Of a stretch of DNA of 64,000 nucleotides, positions 9,374-18,437 are shown piece after piece. Numbering within the stretch: the first letter of the stretch is position 1; each line of letters starts with the position of its first letter. The stretch comes from Alkalihalobacterium alkalinitrilicum (lineage in GTDB: Bacteria > Bacillota > Bacilli > Bacillales > Bacillaceae_F). The position numbers and the translations under genes are program-made. The notes beneath the pieces are model-generated. The model did no database searches. It saw nothing but the letters and a program-made list of their open reading frames with translations, and was not told the origin of the DNA. The stretch lies in NCBI RefSeq assembly GCF_002019605.1, contig NZ_KV917368.1, positions 5,444,548 through 5,508,547 on the forward strand, read 5' to 3'.

Positions 9374-9940
9374 ATGAGTAATGAAAAAGAGTATAGTAAA
9401 ATCCAATGGTTCTTCTTTGTTATTTTAATCCCAACTATTTTTGCGATTATTTTATTTGCTGTAATTTTAATCTTTCTCGGGGTTGACTTGAAAGAAAAGG
9501 CAAAAGAAGTTGGTGGAAACCTTCCTTTTATTGGTGAACATTTCGATGAAGAAGTAGAAGAACAAGAACACGAAGATGTAAACATCGATGAGTTATACGA
9601 ACAAATTGCCGCTCAACAAGCACAAATTGACCAGTTAGAACAGCAACTTACCCAGAAAGATGAAGAGTTACTCCAAGTTCAACAGGAAGCAAGTTCATTA
9701 GAAGCACAAGTTGAATTACAAGAAGAAGCTGTTGTTGAAGTTAGGCAGGATCTAAAGGAAATTGCCAAAACATATGAGGCAATGTCAACGAAAAACGCTG
9801 CTAACATATTGTCTGAACTTCCAACATCAGAAGCGCTCCTTCATATCTCTCAAATCTCAACACAACCTAGAGCTGGGATCCTTGCTAAAATGGAACCAGA
9901 AAAAGCAGCAGAAATTATGTCGTTGTTAGCCAATCAGTAA
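9374..9940 (+). CDS. ylxF: YlxF/MotE-family flagellar protein (membrane anchor, coiled coil, MgtE_N-like domain)
   Basis: A 188-residue protein with one membrane span (about 12-36), an acidic Gln/Glu-rich coiled coil (about 70-130), and a C-terminal segment (about 135-188: YEAMSTKNAANILSEL ... LAKMEPEKAAEIMSLL) of the MgtE N-terminal-domain type. The same layout is seen in B. subtilis YlxF at this position and in the MotE/FlbB stator-linked proteins of other phyla. A structural or stator-scaffold role is inferred. ATG 9374 with AAGGTGA upstream. Confidence 0.85.
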   Translation: MSNEKEYSKIQWFFFVILIPTIFAIILFAVILIFLGVDLKEKAKEVGGNLPFIGEHFDEEVEEQEHEDVNIDELYEQIAAQQAQIDQLEQQLTQKDEELLQVQQEASSLEAQVELQEEAVVEVRQDLKEIAKTYEAMSTKNAANILSELPTSEALLHISQISTQPRAGILAKMEPEKAAEIMSLLANQ

Positions 9941-9970
9941 AGAATGATCTACTTGAAAGGAGGTGAAAAC

Positions 9971-11152
9971 ATGAACGTAGCAGGAGTTATTAATTCAGCT
10001 CAGCGAAATGCGGGCAGTGGACCATCTGGAGAGAAGAGAATGACAAAGGGTAACTCAACTTTTGCTAAGCTTCTCGGAAATGTTACTTCTGAACGAGGGA
10101 AGAAAGAAGCAACTAATACCTCAATTGCAAATAAACAAAATGAAGTACTTAGCAATAAAGATCAGTTACAAGATGTGTTACAAAGAATAGCAGGGGAAAT
10201 CCCATTTCAAGAAGGGTTTCTTACTAAAGAGAAGCTTTACGATAAAGATGTACAAGAATTCCTCCAATTATTACCCCAAGATTTGCAGCTAGAAATTGAG
10301 GATTTCTTTCAAGGTGCTTTCCCAATCGAATCTCTCATACAAACAGCTGATATGATGAACCAGCCTGCGAATATGCTTGCTTATTTCATTGCGTTAAGTA
10401 GGTCAATGTCAGAGTATGTAGCACCATCGAATCAAGATATTACCCATTTCCTAAAACATATAGAGCAACTACTAAATACAGTGGAAAGATTGAGCGTCAT
10501 TGAAATTAAAGACCCAAAAGACATAATGCGCCAATTCATTCAAGCTCTTCAAAAAGAAGTGCAAGGACCAAACCAAAGCCAATTTCTCCAGTCTTTAATG
10601 CAAAGATCAGGGATAGGAGAAAGCAGGTCGGATGGATCACAAGGAATCACGTTAAATGCGGATGGCCAAAATATGTCTCGTGTTCAACAAATGGTTATAC
10701 ATATTGGTGAACAACCGACAAAAGAGGCTGAACAAAGGCAATTTGTGCGTCAATTTCAAGAGTTACTTGGAAGAGGAGTTTTGAAAAATTTAAACAACGG
10801 TTCGCAAATATCGATTAAATTCTTCCCAGAACATTTAGGAAGACTGGATATTCGCTTGTCGCAAATTAACGGTGTCATTACTGCGCGAATTCTTGCAAGT
10901 TCAAGTACTGCTCGTGAACTAATCGAATCTCAAATTCAACAATTAAGGCATGCTTTTGCGCAACAACAATTAAGTGTAGAACGCATTGAAGTAGCACAGC
11001 AACATCAACAAACTGCTAGTAATTTAAATAAAGATGGCAAAGGAAGACAAGCAGACCGTGATGAACGTGAAGAGCAAGAAGATGATAACGAAGCCAACAA
11101 TGAAACATTCTCGCAAGTACTTGAAGAAATAACGATAAATGAGAAAGTTTAG
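9971..11152 (+). CDS. fliK: Flagellar hook-length control protein FliK
   Basis: Exported ruler that measures hook length and, through its C-terminal domain and FlhB, switches export from hook to filament substrates. 393 residues with a low-complexity N-terminal part and the conserved C-terminal hook-control domain (about 265-355, with ISIKFFPEHLGRLDIRLS and VERIEVAQQ), then an acidic tail. ATG 9971 is preceded by AAAGGAGGTGA; an in-frame ATG at 9944 lies upstream of that site. Confidence 0.9.
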   Translation: MNVAGVINSAQRNAGSGPSGEKRMTKGNSTFAKLLGNVTSERGKKEATNTSIANKQNEVLSNKDQLQDVLQRIAGEIPFQEGFLTKEKLYDKDVQEFLQLLPQDLQLEIEDFFQGAFPIESLIQTADMMNQPANMLAYFIALSRSMSEYVAPSNQDITHFLKHIEQLLNTVERLSVIEIKDPKDIMRQFIQALQKEVQGPNQSQFLQSLMQRSGIGESRSDGSQGITLNADGQNMSRVQQMVIHIGEQPTKEAEQRQFVRQFQELLGRGVLKNLNNGSQISIKFFPEHLGRLDIRLSQINGVITARILASSSTARELIESQIQQLRHAFAQQQLSVERIEVAQQHQQTASNLNKDGKGRQADRDEREEQEDDNEANNETFSQVLEEITINEKV

Positions 11153-11161
11153 GTGTTGAAT

Positions 11162-11611
11162 ATGTACAATAATACAATTGATCAAAGTCTTTTTTATCAT
11201 AACCGTCCTCGTGAAATAAAGAACACAGGAGAAGGTGCATTAGGAAAAGACGATTTCTTAAAAATATTAATTACTCAGTTACAAAATCAAGATCCGACTA
11301 ATCCAATGGATGATCGTGAGTTTATCTCACAAATGGCGCAATTTTCATCATTAGAACAAATGACGAACATGAACAAATTGCTAGAGAGTTTTATCGAATC
11401 ACAAACGGAGAATAAGCTTGTTCAAAATAGTCATCTAATTGGTAAAGAAATTCAATGGCAACCTGAAAATGCCATGTCCGATAGAGACTTAGTAACTAAT
11501 GTTGTAAAAGCAATACGTCAACGTGATGGTAATGTATCTGTTCAATTAGATAATGGAAACTGGATCTTAGTTGACCAAGTAAAGCAAATTAGTGCTGGTA
11601 AAAAAGACTAA
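11162..11611 (+). CDS. flgD: Flagellar hook-capping protein FlgD (short form)
   Basis: Scaffold protein that caps the growing hook. The 149 residues carry the conserved N-terminal signature [19 protein letters not shown] followed by [14 protein letters not shown]. Only this N-terminal part is well conserved; the short length, without the long C-terminal Ig-like/Tudor region of enterobacterial FlgD, is normal in Bacillus. Starts possible at GTG 11153, TTG 11156 and ATG 11162; AGGTG at 11151-11155 favours the ATG. Confidence 0.94.
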   Translation: MYNNTIDQSLFYHNRPREIKNTGEGALGKDDFLKILITQLQNQDPTNPMDDREFISQMAQFSSLEQMTNMNKLLESFIESQTENKLVQNSHLIGKEIQWQPENAMSDRDLVTNVVKAIRQRDGNVSVQLDNGNWILVDQVKQISAGKKD

Positions 11612-11630
11612 GTGAATAGGAGGTGATGTG

Positions 11631-12014
11631 ATGGACCCTCATATATATTCACAGCAACTAAGGCCATTGCCTCAAACACAATATCCTAAAAACAGCATCA
11701 CGCTTACGAGGCAAGGAAATTTCCATGAAATTTTACAAACTGAGATTAATAGCAACCAGGGAATCAAACTTAGTAAACATGCTGAAAAGCGCTTGCAGGA
11801 AAGAGGAATTTCCATCGATCAGGATAAATGGTCGCTTATTCAAGATAAATTAAGTGAAGCAAAGTTAAAAGGCATTAACGACTCTTTGGTTGTACTAAGC
11901 AATGCAGCATTGGTCGTAAATGCAAAAAGCAACACTGTAATCACCGCATTAGGTCGTGAAGAAGCTAACTCACAAATATTTACAAACATAAATGGAACCA
12001 TTCTTATTGATTAA
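11631..12014 (+). CDS. TIGR02530-family flagellar operon protein of unknown function
   Basis: 127-residue protein matching my memory of the TIGR02530 'flagellar operon protein' family, which sits between flgD and flgE in many Firmicutes and is not a gene of the B. subtilis fla/che operon. The most conserved part is central: ISKHAEKRLQERGI-like (here IKLSKHAEKRLQERG) through the VVLSNAALVVNAKSNTVIT segment. A role in hook assembly is inferred from position only. Strong Shine-Dalgarno TAGGAGGTGA 11618-11627. Confidence 0.85.
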   Translation: MDPHIYSQQLRPLPQTQYPKNSITLTRQGNFHEILQTEINSNQGIKLSKHAEKRLQERGISIDQDKWSLIQDKLSEAKLKGINDSLVVLSNAALVVNAKSNTVITALGREEANSQIFTNINGTILID

Positions 12015-12094
12015 AGAGGCTGGACCGAAAGGAAGCCTTGGTTGTGGACTGACAGAAGCAATCAACGAACTATGATAGTGAAGGGGAAATATAT

Positions 12095-13534
12095 ATGCTG
12101 CGTTCAATGTATTCAAGTATTGGCGGATTAAAAAACTTTCAAACCAAGTTAGATGTGATCGGGAACAATATAGCTAATGTAAATACATTTGGGTATAAAA
12201 AAGGTCGAACTACGTTCCAAGATATTATGAGCCAACAAATAACAGGAGCGACAACACCGACGGCTGATCGGGGTGGGACGAACCCGATGCAAGTAGGACT
12301 TGGTGGAACAATTGCGACAATTGATACTATCCATACACAAGGAAGTATGCAATCGACAGGACGATCTCTAGATGTGGCGGTTTCAGGTGACGGATTTTTC
12401 GTTGTAAATAATGGAAATCTCAATTCCTATACACGTGCAGGAAATATCTATCTAGATCAAAATGGTACGCTCGTGAATGGTGATGGACTTCGTGTAATGG
12501 GTTACGGATTGCAAGCGGGAACGACGGATCAACTCGATTATACACAAATTCAACCACTTCAAATTCAAGCAGGTAGTCAAATGGCACCTGAAGCGACTAC
12601 AAATATTACGTATAAAGGTAACTTTAATGCGGACCTTCCACCTGTAGGAACTGCTGAAGGTGGTGTAGCTTTAGTTGATGGCGAAGAAGAATTAACACAA
12701 CAACAAATTAATGAAGCTATGAAAAGTGGATTTATGATTACTCATAAAGTTGTCGATTCACTAGGTGCTACACACGATGTTAAATTAGCGTTTCAAAAAA
12801 CAGCCACTGGAGAATGGACAGTCGGGATTGTAAGACCATCAATTGATCCTGCTTCTAGAGAGCAAAATCAAGACCCATTGACAGGGCAGTTGTTCTACAC
12901 ATATGAAAGCTTAACTAGTGCTAATACTCCTTTTCCTGGGTTAACCGATGATTTTATTAAATTCGGTTCAAATGGTTATGTAATCCAAGATGACCCGAAT
13001 GCAAATAATACCAATTCTATGAAGGAAGTAAATCTAACTTTAAACCTTAATAATCGACCACTTGGACCAGGAGAATTCAATGGTGCTGACCCACTTCAGT
13101 TAACATTCGACTTCTCACAGTTTACCCAGTTTTCTGGATCAAACACAGCGGATGTTAATCAAGTAACTGGAAATATTGATGGTTTTTTAGATAGCTTTAA
13201 TATTGGACAATCTGGTGAAATTATTGGAGTTTACTCAAACGGGCGTGTTCAACTCCTTGGTCAACTGGCACTAGCAACATTTAATAACCCTGGTGGATTG
13301 AGTAAGTCAGGAAGTAATATTTACCAAGCTTCAAATAACTCAGGTCAGCCGAATATTGGTGTTCCAGGGGAAGGCCGTGGACTTTTGATGGGAAGTACAT
13401 TAGAAATGTCGAACGTGGATATTTCAGAAGAATTTACCGAAATGATTGTAGCTCAACGAGGTTTCCAAGCAAATACAAGAATTATTACAACTTCCGATGA
13501 AATCTTACAAGAGCTTGTTAACTTAAAACGATAA
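12095..13534 (+). CDS. flgE: Flagellar hook protein FlgE (FlgG-type)
   Basis: Major hook subunit, 479 residues. N-terminal helix MLRSMYSSIGGLKNFQ plus IGNNIANVNTFGYKKGRTTF is the rod/hook family signature, and the C-terminus (SNVDISEEFTEMIVAQRGFQANTRII) is the paired helix. The central domain (about 100-400) is the surface-exposed hook domain. It is longer than B. subtilis FlgE (264 aa), meaning a larger D2-like domain. An 80-base gap with no gene precedes it; AAGGGG lies upstream of ATG. Confidence 0.95.
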   Translation: MLRSMYSSIGGLKNFQTKLDVIGNNIANVNTFGYKKGRTTFQDIMSQQITGATTPTADRGGTNPMQVGLGGTIATIDTIHTQGSMQSTGRSLDVAVSGDGFFVVNNGNLNSYTRAGNIYLDQNGTLVNGDGLRVMGYGLQAGTTDQLDYTQIQPLQIQAGSQMAPEATTNITYKGNFNADLPPVGTAEGGVALVDGEEELTQQQINEAMKSGFMITHKVVDSLGATHDVKLAFQKTATGEWTVGIVRPSIDPASREQNQDPLTGQLFYTYESLTSANTPFPGLTDDFIKFGSNGYVIQDDPNANNTNSMKEVNLTLNLNNRPLGPGEFNGADPLQLTFDFSQFTQFSGSNTADVNQVTGNIDGFLDSFNIGQSGEIIGVYSNGRVQLLGQLALATFNNPGGLSKSGSNIYQASNNSGQPNIGVPGEGRGLLMGSTLEMSNVDISEEFTEMIVAQRGFQANTRIITTSDEILQELVNLKR

Positions 13535-13591
13535 TTTCGTATATTTCCTAATGGGAAAAGAATATTTCTGTTCCATTAACATTGACGGATT

Positions 13592-13666
13592 GGAGGATGG
13601 AGGCAGTTCTTTGGACTGCGTTTTCAGAAAAGAACGGTTCTTGAACGAGCCTCCAAAATTATCACG
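13592..13666 (+). ncRNA. Structured leader between flgE and flbD
   Basis: The sequence forms a long imperfect hairpin: TGGAGGC (13598-13604) plus GTTC (13606-13609) pair with GAAC (13643-13646) plus GCCTCCA (13649-13655). Inside, AAGAA (13630-13634) pairs with TTCTT (13638-13642). AAGAAC 13630-13635 is complementary both to GTTCTT 13606-13611 and to GTTCTT 13637-13642, so two exclusive folds are possible. There is no T-run after the 3' arm, so it is not a classic terminator. It ends 11 bases before the flbD ATG. Confidence 0.5.
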
Positions 13667-13885
13667 ATGATTAAGTTAACAAGATTAAATAATAGTACGT
13701 TCTTATTAAATGTGTTACTAATTGAACAAGTTGAGGCTTTTCCTGATACAACTATTACCCTTGTCAATGGAAAAAAGATAGTAGTGCGTGAGTCCATTAA
13801 CGATGTTATGCTTATGACTAATGAACTATATCGAACGATCGGTCTTGCTTCAATTTATAGTAACAAAGATTCGGAGGGTTCTTGA
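13667..13885 (+). CDS. flbD: Flagellar protein FlbD/SwrD
   Basis: 72-residue protein of the FlbD family, called SwrD (YlzI) in B. subtilis where it raises motor torque and supports swarming. Typical sequence MIKLTRLNNSTFLLN followed by IEQVEAFPDTTITLVNGKKI. The ATG is fixed by this N-terminus, yet no Shine-Dalgarno is visible in the 20 bases upstream (the region reads GCCTCCAAAATTATCACG), unlike its neighbours. fliL begins on the base after the stop. Confidence 0.95.
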   Translation: MIKLTRLNNSTFLLNVLLIEQVEAFPDTTITLVNGKKIVVRESINDVMLMTNELYRTIGLASIYSNKDSEGS

Positions 13886-14317
13886 TTGTTTAAAAATAAA
13901 TTAGTCAATATCATGATTATTCTCCTCGTATCGCTTACATTAATTGGAGTTGTTACGTTAGTACTTATTAATTATTTATCAACTGAAGATAATGAGTTTG
14001 CGGAACCGACAATTGATGAGATCATTGCAAATTCATATGATACACCTGAAATGACAACGATGTTATTAAGTAATGAATTTGCGAAGGTGCAATTCAAAAT
14101 TCACGTCGATAACCGGAAAGCCTTAGCGGAAATTTCAAAACGAGATTTTCAAATTGAAAATATTATTGTACATGAATTAGCTGGAATGAAATCCACTGAA
14201 CTTTCAGGATCAGAAGGATTATCGAAATTAGAGAGCCAGATTAAATTTAAAATCAATGAATTAATGACAGAAGGAACTGTCGTTGATATTTATACACGAC
14301 GATTCATTATCCAATAA
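13886..14317 (+). CDS. fliL: Flagellar basal body-associated protein FliL
   Basis: Single-pass membrane protein that rings the stator units around the motor. 143 residues: short cytoplasmic N-terminus, one membrane span (about 9-29), then the extracytoplasmic FliL domain ending in VVDIYTRRFIIQ. TTG start with GGAGGG seven bases upstream, directly after the flbD stop. Confidence 0.93.
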   Translation: MFKNKLVNIMIILLVSLTLIGVVTLVLINYLSTEDNEFAEPTIDEIIANSYDTPEMTTMLLSNEFAKVQFKIHVDNRKALAEISKRDFQIENIIVHELAGMKSTELSGSEGLSKLESQIKFKINELMTEGTVVDIYTRRFIIQ

Positions 14318-14351
14318 ATTTACGTCTGGAATAGTTTGAGAGGTGAGGCTC

Positions 14352-15344
14352 TTGGCTGACATTTTGTCACAAGGTGAGATTGATGCGTTACTATCCGCTC
14401 TATCAACTGGGGAAATGGATGCTGAGGAACTGAAAAAAGAAGAAACAGAAAAAAAGGTGAAGGTTTACGATTTTAAAAGAGCTTTACGTTTTTCGAAAGA
14501 TCAAATTAGAAGTTTGACGAGAATTCATGAAAATTTTGCCAGACTATTAACTACTTTTTTTTCTGCTCAACTAAGGACATTTGTCCAAATTTCAGTTGCT
14601 TCAGTTGACCAATTACCTTATGAAGAGTTTATACGTTCTATACCGAAAATGACGATACTAAATGTCTTTGAACCCTATCCTTTAGATGGTCGATTTTTAA
14701 TGGAGGTCAACCCGAATATCGCTTATTCGATGTTAGATCGCCTGCTCGGCGGAAAAGGAGTTGCGGTTAATAAAATTGACAACTTAACAGAGATTGAAAC
14801 TAGAATTATGTCACAGCTATTTTTACGAACATTAGAAAGTTTTACAGAAGCTTGGAGTTCCGTAGTGGAATTAGATCCAGTGATGGAAGATTTAGAAGTA
14901 AATCCACAATTTTTACAAATGGTTTCTCCTAATGAAACTGTTGTTGTCATCTCACTTTCAACCACAATTGGGGAAACTTCAGGGATGATTAACTTATGTT
15001 TACCTCATGTTACGTTAGAAGAAATTCTTCCGAAGTTGTCTGTTCATTACTGGATGCAAACGAAGAAAAAACAACGACAACCTGGTGAAGTGGAATCTTT
15101 AGAAGCATCGGTTCGAAAAGCGCCATTACTTATTCAAGCAGAACTTGGACGATCAGAAATTACGATTGAAGAATTTTTACAACTTAGTAAAGGTGATGTG
15201 ATTGAGTTAGATCAAAGTATAAATCATTCTCTGTTAGTGGCTGTAGGTGGGGAGCCTAAATATAAAGCTCAACCAGGAAAGTCCAAAAATAAATTGGCAA
15301 TCCAAATAACAGAGGTTATGGAGGAGGCAATGGAAGATGAATGA
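14352..15344 (+). CDS. fliM: Flagellar motor switch protein FliM
   Basis: C-ring switch protein that binds phosphorylated CheY through its N-terminal peptide (LSQGEIDALLSAL). 330 residues with the CheC-like middle domain (about 45-230) and a C-terminal SpoA/FliN-like domain (about 255-325). I choose TTG 14352 (M-ADILSQGEID) since it matches the family's N-terminus and AGGTGAGG lies upstream; an in-frame GTG at 14343 falls within that site. Its end overlaps fliY by 8 bases. Confidence 0.96.
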   Translation: MADILSQGEIDALLSALSTGEMDAEELKKEETEKKVKVYDFKRALRFSKDQIRSLTRIHENFARLLTTFFSAQLRTFVQISVASVDQLPYEEFIRSIPKMTILNVFEPYPLDGRFLMEVNPNIAYSMLDRLLGGKGVAVNKIDNLTEIETRIMSQLFLRTLESFTEAWSSVVELDPVMEDLEVNPQFLQMVSPNETVVVISLSTTIGETSGMINLCLPHVTLEEILPKLSVHYWMQTKKKQRQPGEVESLEASVRKAPLLIQAELGRSEITIEEFLQLSKGDVIELDQSINHSLLVAVGGEPKYKAQPGKSKNKLAIQITEVMEEAMEDE

Positions 15345-16599
15345 CGATATGCTTTCCCAAGAAGAGATTAACGAACTCTTAAAGGGAGTTGGAATCGAAG
15401 AAGATGATGAGCCAACCTCAGAAGAAGAGGAAATGAATAGTTCGGATACATTAAGAATTGAGGATTACTTATCTCCTTTTGAACAAGATGCATTAGGTGA
15501 AATTGGAAATATTTCGTTTGGAAGTGCAGCTACAGCATTATCTACCTTACTTAATCAAAAAGTTGAGATAACAACACCGCAAGTAACAGTAATAAACCGA
15601 AGTTCATTAGATAAAGAGTTTCCACAACCTCACGTAGCGGTATCTGTTCAATATACTGAAGGTTTTGAAGGGATGAACTTGCTTGTCATTAAATCAACAG
15701 ATGCAGCCATTATTGCAGATCTTATGTTAGGTGGGGATGGTTTAAGCGCATCAACGGATTTAAGTGAAATGCAAATTAGTGCAGTCCAGGAAGCGATGAA
15801 CCAGATGATGGGGTCCGCTTCTACTTCTATGTCGACGATTTTTAATAAAAGAGTAGATATTTCTCCTCCAGGAATTGAGTTAATGAATGTTCCTGAAGAA
15901 AAAGGAATCGAAAGTATCCCAACAGATGAAATCTTGGTTAAAATTTCGTTTAGATTAAAAATTGGTAATTTAGTTGATTCATCGATTATGCAACTTTTAA
16001 CAGTATCATTTGCAAAGCAGCTTGTTGATGAACTTATGAATCCGCCAGTACCTGAGCCTGTTCAAGTGGAATTAGAACAGCAACAAGTAACACAATCTGC
16101 TCATGAGCCAGCTGTTCAAGAACCTGTACAGCCAATGCCACAGCAACAACCTGCAACAGTACAACACAAGCAGCCGATTTCTCAGACGATGGATAACCAA
16201 CCTGTTGCGCCGTATGAACAACCACAATATGAGCAACGCGGACAACAATATTTGGGAACACAATTTCAACAACGACAAGTTGATGTACAACCTGCTGCGT
16301 TCTCGACTTTTGAACCACCTTCACTTTCGCAAAATGAGGTCAGCAATTTAAATATGCTACTAGATATTCCTTTACATGTGACTGTCGAGCTTGGTCGAAC
16401 GAAACGTTCGATAAAGGAAATTTTAGAATTTGGCCAAGGCTCTATCATTGAATTAGATAAATTGGCTGGAGAACCTGTTGATATTTTAGTAAATCAAAAA
16501 TTAATAGCAAAAGGTGAAGTAGTTGTTATTGACGAAAACTTTGGGGTACGTGTAACGGATATTGTTAGTCAACAAGAAAGAATTAAAAACCTCCGCTAA
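15337..16599 (+). CDS. fliY: Flagellar motor switch phosphatase FliY
   Basis: C-ring protein of Bacillus that combines a CheC-type CheY-P phosphatase with a FliN domain. 420 residues: CheY-P-binding peptide (MLSQEEINELLKG), CheC-like domain with the two ExxN phosphatase motifs (ALGEIGNISFGSAATAL near 53-68; VQEAMNQMMGSASTSM near 150-165), a Gln/Pro-rich linker (about 230-325), and a FliN/SpoA domain (about 335-415). It overlaps fliM by 8 bases. The linker is low-complexity and likely flexible. Confidence 0.96.
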   Translation: MNDDMLSQEEINELLKGVGIEEDDEPTSEEEEMNSSDTLRIEDYLSPFEQDALGEIGNISFGSAATALSTLLNQKVEITTPQVTVINRSSLDKEFPQPHVAVSVQYTEGFEGMNLLVIKSTDAAIIADLMLGGDGLSASTDLSEMQISAVQEAMNQMMGSASTSMSTIFNKRVDISPPGIELMNVPEEKGIESIPTDEILVKISFRLKIGNLVDSSIMQLLTVSFAKQLVDELMNPPVPEPVQVELEQQQVTQSAHEPAVQEPVQPMPQQQPATVQHKQPISQTMDNQPVAPYEQPQYEQRGQQYLGTQFQQRQVDVQPAAFSTFEPPSLSQNEVSNLNMLLDIPLHVTVELGRTKRSIKEILEFGQGSIIELDKLAGEPVDILVNQKLIAKGEVVVIDENFGVRVTDIVSQQERIKNLR

Positions 16600-16609
16600 T
16601 CAAAATGTG

Positions 16610-16650
16610 TTCTAAATAGGGTTAGATCCGACCCTTTAATCAAACATCTA
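16610..16650 (+). other. Small hairpin between fliY and cheY
   Basis: AGGGT (16618-16622) and ACCCT (16631-16635) can form a 5-bp stem with an 8-base loop, followed by TTAAT. Too weak for a terminator; it could slightly alter readthrough or RNA stability within the operon. Confidence 0.25.
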
Positions 16651-16679
16651 ATTGCAGTGAATAGAAAGGATGATAATAA

Positions 16680-17042
16680 ATGTCAGGAAAAATTCTAATT
16701 GTAGATGATGCAGCGTTTATGAGAATGATGATTAAAGATATATTATCTAAAAATGGTTTTGAAGTTGTGGGTGAAGCAACGGATGGTGCTCAAGCAGTTG
16801 AAAAATATAAAGAACTGTCACCTGACTTAGTGACGATGGATATTACAATGCCAGAAATGGATGGTATTACTTCTTTGAAAGAAATTAAGAAAATTGATCC
16901 TAATGCAAAAGTAATTATGTGTTCAGCAATGGGACAACAGGCGATGGTCATTGATGCGATCCAAGCAGGGGCAAAAGATTTTATTGTGAAGCCATTTCAA
17001 GCTGATCGTGTGTTAGAGGCAATTAAAAAGACATTAGGGTAA
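16680..17042 (+). CDS. cheY: Chemotaxis response regulator CheY
   Basis: Single-domain receiver, 120 residues, that when phosphorylated binds FliM/FliY and sets rotation direction. Key residues are present: acidic pair D9-D10, phosphoacceptor D54 (VTMDITMPEMDG), S82 (VIMCSAMG) and K104 (IVKPFQ). AAAGGATGAT precedes the ATG. Its usual kinase CheA is not encoded in this operon (see findings). Confidence 0.97.
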   Translation: MSGKILIVDDAAFMRMMIKDILSKNGFEVVGEATDGAQAVEKYKELSPDLVTMDITMPEMDGITSLKEIKKIDPNAKVIMCSAMGQQAMVIDAIQAGAKDFIVKPFQADRVLEAIKKTLG

Positions 17043-17059
17043 GGGAGGGTGATGACCCC

Positions 17060-17758
17060 TTGTACCGTAACTATATATATTTTCTATGTGGTTTACTAGT
17101 TGTTTTGATACTTAATTTCACTGAGCCAGTTTTTGCCGAGGAAACTGGAACTGGCTCGGTATTTGACTCTTTACCAGCCCATGATGAAGTAATCAGTGAA
17201 GAAGTTGAGGTAGCACCAATAGAAACAGAACCTGTTCCAACGGAAAATGCACCATTTGCTGATACTGCAGATACGCCATTTGAAAGTGGGACAAGTTTCT
17301 TTATGTTATTCTTGCAAATGATTGCGGCTTTAGTTGTAGTCATTGCATTAATCTATATAATGCTTCGTTTTGTTAGTAAACGAACACGTTCTTTCAGGGA
17401 CCACCAAACAATGCAGAGTATTGGTGGTGTTCCACTAGGAACAAACCGTTCTTTACAAATGATTAAACTAGGAGATCGGATTCTCGTGGTTGGAGTTGGT
17501 GAATCGATTCAACTTATTAAGGAAATTGAAGACAAAGATGAAATTAAAAAAATATTGGCCCAACCAGAATTTGAGTTTGATCGAATTGAACAACCATTAA
17601 ATAGAGCATCTACGTGGATTAATCAAATACTGTTAAAAAAGGGTCAAAATGATACGAATAATAAGCTCGATTTTAGTGAGCTATTAAATAAACAGTTAAA
17701 AGATGTTTCTAAGTCGCAAAAACAAATCCACGAGGCGATGAAGGAGCATAAGAAATGA
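17060..17758 (+). CDS. fliO: Flagellar export gate assembly protein FliO/FliZ
   Basis: Membrane protein (232 aa) required for FliP assembly; named FliZ in B. subtilis. It has an N-terminal signal peptide (1-26, ending VFA), an acidic Pro/Glu-rich extracellular stretch, one membrane span (about 80-105) and the conserved FliO cytoplasmic domain (LGTNRSLQMIKLGDRILVVGV). The start is TTG, with GGGAGG upstream at slightly long spacing (11 bases); no better in-frame start exists upstream. Confidence 0.9.
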   Translation: MYRNYIYFLCGLLVVLILNFTEPVFAEETGTGSVFDSLPAHDEVISEEVEVAPIETEPVPTENAPFADTADTPFESGTSFFMLFLQMIAALVVVIALIYIMLRFVSKRTRSFRDHQTMQSIGGVPLGTNRSLQMIKLGDRILVVGVGESIQLIKEIEDKDEIKKILAQPEFEFDRIEQPLNRASTWINQILLKKGQNDTNNKLDFSELLNKQLKDVSKSQKQIHEAMKEHKK

Positions 17759-18411
17759 CAGAATTCTTGCCAACATTTAATGATGATTTATCTACTACAA
17801 TACAAATTTTAATATTATTAACAGTACTATCATTAGCACCAAGTATTCTTATTCTAATGACTTGTTTTACGAGAATCATAATTGTCCTATCGTTTGTTAG
17901 AACAGGACTTGCAACACAACAAATGCCACCTAACCAGGTGTTAATTGCTCTAGCATTATTTATCACTTTTTTTATCATGGCTCCTGTATTTTCAGAAGTA
18001 AATGAACAAGCACTATCGCCATTATTAGCTGGTGAAATTGAACAAGATGAGGCCTTTGATCGTGCGGTTTTACCAATGAAAGAGTTTATGGCCAAGCATA
18101 CGAGAGAAAAAGACTTGGCACTATTTATGGGGTATGCAGGCATGGATAGACCACAAACATTGGATGATATACCATTAACAGCTTTAGTTCCTGCTTTTGC
18201 GATAAGTGAAATCAAAACGGCGTTTCAAATCGGCTTTTTTATTTTTGTACCGTTTCTTGTTATCGATATGATTGTGGCGAGTGTATTGATGGCCATGGGG
18301 ATGATGATGTTACCTCCAGTCATGATCGCGCTACCGTTTAAGATATTACTTTTCGTTATGGTTGACGGTTGGTATTTAGTAGTTCAATCATTATTGCTTA
18401 GTTATAGTTAG
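17755..18411 (+). CDS. fliP: Flagellar type III export gate protein FliP
   Basis: Core export-gate membrane protein (218 aa) that forms a pentameric channel with FliQ and FliR. Signatures ILILMTCFTRIIIVLSFVR and AFAISEIKTAFQIGF plus four hydrophobic spans. The ATGA overlap with fliO (4 bases) implies coupled translation. Confidence 0.97.
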   Translation: MTEFLPTFNDDLSTTIQILILLTVLSLAPSILILMTCFTRIIIVLSFVRTGLATQQMPPNQVLIALALFITFFIMAPVFSEVNEQALSPLLAGEIEQDEAFDRAVLPMKEFMAKHTREKDLALFMGYAGMDRPQTLDDIPLTALVPAFAISEIKTAFQIGFFIFVPFLVIDMIVASVLMAMGMMMLPPVMIALPFKILLFVMVDGWYLVVQSLLLSYS

Positions 18412-18437
18412 CCCAACAATAAAAGTAGGTGAAAATA

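Noticed and set aside
13597..13644. 15-codon frame (ATG 13597 to TGA) with GGAGG directly upstream
   Set aside because: The GGAGG touches the ATG, leaving no spacing, and the sequence is explained by the hairpin arms. Kept only as a structural element.
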